64,000 bases of DNA from Acorus gramineus. Taxonomy: Eukaryota; Streptophyta; Magnoliopsida; Acorales; Acoraceae. Where the stretch lies: positions 24,557,185 to 24,621,184 of the forward strand of contig CM060852.1 in the NCBI GenBank assembly GCA_030737835.1, read 5' to 3'. The position numbers and the translations under genes were made by a program. Of this stretch, positions 59,606 to 64,000 are shown one piece after another (position 1 is the stretch's first letter; each line of letters opens with the position of its first letter). Below the pieces are notes generated by a model, which was not told where the DNA came from, ran no database searches, and saw only the letters and a list, made by a program, of their open reading frames with translations.

Positions 59606-61149
59606 AATGGAAAGGCAAAAAGAAACTTTCCTAAAAAAATGAAGAACAGACCTGGCAGAAGAGAGAAAGAACGATACCTCGATTCGAAGATGAAAGGCTC
59701 GGTTACCTCTTCATCCGAATGATGGATCCCTATTTAAAAGACGTCAGCCGTGCCGCGGGAACGGCGCACCCTTTCCGCTACCCGAGATATGACGGTAGGC
59801 GCCTCGAGAAACGGCAACCCTAATCATGAGATCGATTTCAAAATGCCTTAAATATCCCGCTCAAGCGCCACGTGTAAGAAAGCTCACAGGCCTCTGACAC
59901 TAGAAGATACGAAGAATCGTGAGGACCAGACCCTACATGACCGCATTTAGGTTGATGAGCTGGATAATCGAACGGTTGCTATTGTCACTAACCTTTCAAC
60001 CCAACATTGAAAAGCGTGACCTTTAGGAGTCAGAAGAAAAAAAAGAGCCGACAATGCCCGACCAGGAGGGGGCATACTTGCCTTAAGCCCGACTTGACAA
60101 CTCTGATCTGTTCGAAAAACAACCTGCAAAGTTAAGGTACACAAGAAAGAAGGATGCAGGGGCGAGGCACAACAATGCAAGCCAAATTCTATGGCGAAAA
60201 TACAATCGCATAAGGTAAGCATAGACGCTCAACATAAGAAAAAGTTTGAAGTACGAAGTCAAGACAAAAGGACAAACTGTACGCGGGACGCAGCCCGAAA
60301 AAACTTTTACAATAATAAAAATAGAAGCAAGATCAAACCATTTGTTGGAACGAGAACGGAGAGGTGCCAGGAGGCACGTAGTGGCATCTTCTCACTGACA
60401 AGGGCGAGAAGTAGACGGGTCAGACCGAGCTGAGGCGCTCAGAGCATCCTCTACAAAACAGCCATAACGTCTCTCATAGAGAGAGAGATCATACATATCT
60501 TTCAACTGGGCCGAGGAGGAAAAGGCTTCACCGCCTCGAGCAGCCATGTAACTGGCATGAAAACCAGTACAGAAGTCGCTAAACCGCTTCTCCACCTCCT
60601 CTTCGACAAGGCGCCTCAGCCTATCGAGCTCCCTCCCGGCGGCAATGACGTGTCCTCAGGCTGTGAGACTAGCCCTGCGCGGAAGAGCAGGGGACATCGC
60701 GAATTGAGGGTCAATCAGAGGACAGTCGCCAGTCGTAGGCCGAGGGGGGGTGGGACTGACGACACAACCGGGCACCCTCGGTGGAAAAGAAGGAACTGGG
60801 GCCGCCACGCTAGGCTCTCCAGCAGCCTACGGAATGCCCCAGGAATGCCCAGCATGATCTTTTGTTAGGGGAGACTCACTCCCGTGAGCTCCTCCCTCTC
60901 CCCAGACTTGCTCTCTAGAGGCCGCGGATGGGGAAGCTTGATGACTCATGAAAGAGGGGGGAGCTGGATGATTCGGGGGGCCGCCATCCCCGAGGAAAGC
61001 ATCTTCCTCCTCTTCAATCTGGATCGGGCGATTGTAAGGCACAACCGACCTAACCGCCGCCTTACGGCGACAATTCGACCTCCTCAACGCGCCCCCACCG
61101 ACAGACGAAGAGTTGGACGTCTCGCCCCGAGAGAAGGAAGTGGCGTTAG
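59606..61149. other. Tat-related remnant right of the solo LTR
   Basis: It is continuous with the Tat element across the CTCAT duplication. The - strand at 60390-61149 gives fragmentary frames rich in Ser, Pro, Arg and Glu, with a more protein-like stretch near 60400-60590 (FSDFCTGFHASYMAARGGEA). This resembles the C-terminal type of sequence in Tat antisense ORFs, so part may belong to a second Tat copy. AGGAGGGGGCATA at 60066 looks like a polypurine tract, but no LTR follows. Confidence 0.4.
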
Positions 61150-64000
61150 TGTTATGCCTGTGTCATTTGGAGCCATTTCGGTTAAGCCTTGGTCACATCT
61201 GGGTCATTCAGGGCCTTTTCTTTTTTCGATCGGAGTCGCTAAAATTTTGGCTTTTAGCCACCTGCGGGAGTTGGAGTACTCTGATTGGAAATCTAACTGT
61301 ATATGGGTCTTGGTACTGTTTCGTACTACCAATAAAAATTTCATCGAATTCTGGTAGTGTTTTGAAAAATATGCAGTTTCGAACTGTATCCGGGTTTTGA
61401 GAGTTCCTGGTTTGATTAGTCGAATAGTGTGAGATATTTTTGAGGATGTGGTGACCTTGGGTAACCTTACCCCCCTTTGCTTAGTGGTGAAGCAACCACT
61501 TGGTTATTTTGTTTGTTAGAGGGTGAGAATAGGTTTAGGTTCACCCCCCCTCTCCCAATCTTGTTCTCACCCCCCCCCCCCAAGTGAGAAAAATCTCTCT
61601 CTCTCTCTCTCTCTCCCACTCCCCACGTCTACCTCTCTTTGCTCTCTTTCACACATTCCCCATGTGTTTGATCAAATGCATAAGAGAAAAGATGGAGCAA
61701 GAAGAGGAGGTGCAAGTGCAAACTAGGTGAGTGTGTGCGCTTGTGTTATTGATTGTTTCTCCTCCCCCTCCTCCTCCCATGGTGGATCCCCTTATTTTCT
61801 TTCCCCTCCCCTTTGGTTCAGCCATGAAGAAGAGAAGCATAGATGGAGGTGGTGGTAGAGGTGGTGGCGGTCGAGGTGGTCAAGGGTGCGCTTGCGAGCC
61901 CCTACATCTCCCTTTTCCCTCCCCCTCTCTTTTGGTGAGTTTTTCCTCTTCTTTATTGGTTTTTATACATGTTAGGGTGTTTGGGAGGGCATGCATATGA
62001 GGTGTTTTGTGTTGGGTGCACGTTGGGGCAAGGAGGGAGGGTTGGGGAGTGTTGGGCGCGCGCGGGTCTGTCCGTGCGCGTGCGCGCGTGTCGCTGGCAA
62101 GTGCGTGCGGGTGCGCGCGGAGAAGGCGCGCGGGTGCACGCGGACGCTGGCAGCGAGCGGGGTGCACGTAGGACGAGCGCGCGAGTGCGCACGCGGGGTA
62201 GGTTGTCTGGGCGGGCCTGGGCATGCGGCAGGGTGCCAGTGCACGCGCGCGCGTGCGTGCGCGTGCTGGGGCATGCGCGGGGCTGCCCAGGGGCTTGGGT
62301 AGGTGCTGGGGCACTCGGGCATGCGTGCGTACACGCATGCTCGCATGCGTGCGAGCCCGTATGCGTGCATGTCTAAGTCTTTGGTATTTCTAGTAATTTC
62401 TAAGTGTTATAATGTGATGTTACTCACAAATTTGATGCCCTTACCATGCAGATCTCGTCAGAAGGGATGCGCGAGGTCCCGGGTTACGGTGAGTGGTTTG
62501 GTCCAATCCCCCCCCCCTCTCGAGATGCGCTCGACGCGCGTAGTCGTGCGTCACGCATCGATGGGGCATCTTAGATATACTACTTGTGTAGATAAGTAGT
62601 ATGGCCATGCTTAGACTATAATATGTTAGATATCTTGCATGCTAGCCGTATATTGCATGTATTGTATCTATGTATGAATGATTGTGTTACATGCGCCCCT
62701 CTAATATGGGCATGTATTTTTGTAATGTGTATGGATGTATAGAATATGGCATGCCTTAGGTAGTATTGTAATACTACTCCCACCATATTAAGTGGAATAT
62801 CCAGCATGATTAAGTCTGGGTTAATAACGGGCACCTGCCTAATATTCCCTTGCGATAAGACTCGAGGGCGTGGTGTAGTTGTTGCGCCCATGCTAATGGG
62901 GCAAAGCTATGACCAGCTTCATGAGATGATGATCTCTCTCGCCCTCTCCCTCTGAACGAACTGAGTAAGTAGATGCCAATATTCCAAACGAGATCATCAC
63001 ACAAGACTTAGGTTCGTTTGGAATATTGGCATGCACCTATTAGTGCGCGAGATCGCGCTTGACCCTTTCTTTTAAGTTGGTGATATCCAACGCATGCTTA
63101 AGTTATGTCTTGTGTGCTTATATGATTAATGGCCATGTATGCATGTTTAAGTGGGCCATACCATATATGCATGTTGTATGATTTGTTGTTTATGATGTAA
63201 ATCCATGTTAGGGGTCACCCTTATGGTCAATTATTAGATGATTGTGCATATGGTTCATGCACATAGCTAGATAATTCTCCTGGATATATTTATATGCGCA
63301 TGTTAAAAACTGATAGGCCTATCTGAAATAGGCGTGGGTATGACCCGCTGTCGGGTTGTACCTTATTAGTTAGAGCGCTAGCGATATAATCGCCCCGTGC
63401 ATCCGAGCGATGCACTTGTTTGGAATTCAGGAGAATTCATTATCTTATCGGTTTTGTTAAGCCGGTAGTTGGGGCATTAAGCTAGGCCTACCCGTGCTAG
63501 GCGTGTATATGAATCGCCTGTTGGGTTATGTGCCTTGGGATTATTTCTGCGTGAGAGCAGAAGATACCCCCCTTATGTCCGAGCGATGCAACCGTGTGGG
63601 AGTACAATAGTGTTCGCTATCATTGATATGTGATTATCGAGAGTAGTTGTTTTTCCATTGGGTTTCGCTTTGCAAACGTGGAGTGTTTCCTCTCAATGTC
63701 GTCCGTGTTGAAGCGGCCCAGGTTGTAGCTGTTCTGACAGAGGTCCCTCACCTGTAGGTATTATCGATGCATGCGGCAAGATGTACTGATCGTGGGGATA
63801 TACCAGGTAGAGGCTACCCGGGAGAGGGCTAACAAATGATATTGCGAGCGTGGAATCGTTCTCCCCTTCGTTGAATCCGATGTAGGAACTTCCCGGCATT
63901 GGAAAAGCTGTCCTGACAGAGGACTCCCATCCATAGATACCACCAAGGCGTTCGAAAGCGTACTGATCGTGGGAGTATACCAGGTAGTGACTACCTGGGG
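61150..64000 (+). mobile_element. Start of a diverged Tekay-like LTR (cut by window end)
   Basis: Begins TGTTATGCCTGTGTCATTTG and contains TTTTTTCGATCGGAGTCGCT, matching the early part of the other LTRs. A (CT)n run follows at about 61595-61616, then a GC-rich core at 62040-62340, the conserved block at 62452 and G-rich sequence. It differs enough from the other four to be a separate subfamily. Downstream, degenerate duplications around TACCAGGTAGAGGCTACC appear at 63800-64000. The end and any internal region lie outside the window. Confidence 0.8.
62452..62488 (+). other. Conserved LTR block, copy 5 (37 nt)
   Basis: Begins ATCTCGTCAGAAGGGATGCG, is preceded by CTTACCATGCAG and is followed by GTGAGTGG. 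It is diverged in the middle but keeps both borders. Confidence 0.65.

Larger units (their letters stand above)
35423..61149 (+). mobile_element. Tat-lineage Ty3/gypsy element, decayed and nested into
   Basis: Parts in order: 5' LTR (35423-36167), primer site, gag-pol region (36226-41809), 96-bp tandem array (41860-42720), an antisense ORF region on the - strand (43043-45604), then more element sequence at 59606-61149. The 45649-59605 stretch is a later insertion. The Gag type, this primer site and the antisense ORF point to the Tat group. No 3' LTR was recognised before the next LTR at 61150, so the right end may be outside the window. The coding region is broken about ten times, so the element is old relative to its neighbours. 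Confidence 0.8.

Noticed and set aside
60066-60140. 3' LTR of the Tat element after a polypurine-like tract
   Set aside because: AGGAGGGGGCATA looks suitable, but the following sequence does not match the 5' LTR at 35423-36167.

Overview
This window is nuclear DNA from a flowering plant. It is AT-rich, the one host gene has short exons and a large intron, and almost everything else is transposable-element DNA of plant lineages: short-LTR Ty1/copia, Ty3/gypsy chromoviruses, a Tat-lineage Ty3/gypsy element with an antisense ORF, and many small terminal-inverted-repeat elements. I cannot name the species.

Layout. (1) 1-4935: the 3' part of a Ty3/gypsy chromovirus, with one long open polyprotein frame ending in a chromodomain and then its 3' LTR. 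(2) 6002-9387: the only host gene I can support, TAF11 (TFIID subunit 11), four coding exons on the + strand encoding 202 residues. Intron 1 is 124 nt and almost half of it is a (CT)n run, intron 2 (2.5 kb) holds a MITE and a 22-base poly-C run, and intron 3 uses a GC-AG boundary. (3) 9671-13677: two head-to-tail copies of an AT-rich repeat, the second split by two MITEs, then a long-TIR element carrying a minisatellite. (4) 15061-24438: a Ty1/copia element with very short LTRs and an ACCAA target duplication, split by a DNA-transposon-like insertion in its leader and by a 3.2 kb solo LTR between integrase and reverse transcriptase. (5) 24613-35090: gene-free DNA packed with nested inverted-repeat elements (called E, F and G here), whose target duplications can be checked against related empty sites inside the same window. 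(6) 35423 to at least 61149: a decayed Tat-lineage gypsy element with 5' LTR, PBS, gag-pol, a 96-bp tandem array and an antisense ORF region. It is interrupted by a solo LTR, which is itself interrupted by a full-length Tekay/Del-like element on the - strand (46118-57039). (7) 61150-64000: the start of another long LTR, a diverged relative of the Tekay-like LTRs, cut by the window end.

Relative order. The Tat element is oldest, the solo LTR at 45649-59600 came later, and the full-length element inside it is the youngest of the three, with near-identical LTRs and an intact ATCTT duplication. The most unusual signal is inside these long LTRs. All five copies share a 36-37 nt block set between a hypervariable, extremely GC-rich core and a G-rich stretch, and splice-site-like sequences bracket the block in every copy. 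The F elements also carry a dispersed palindromic 'GATACATGTATC' motif that I cannot assign to a known system.
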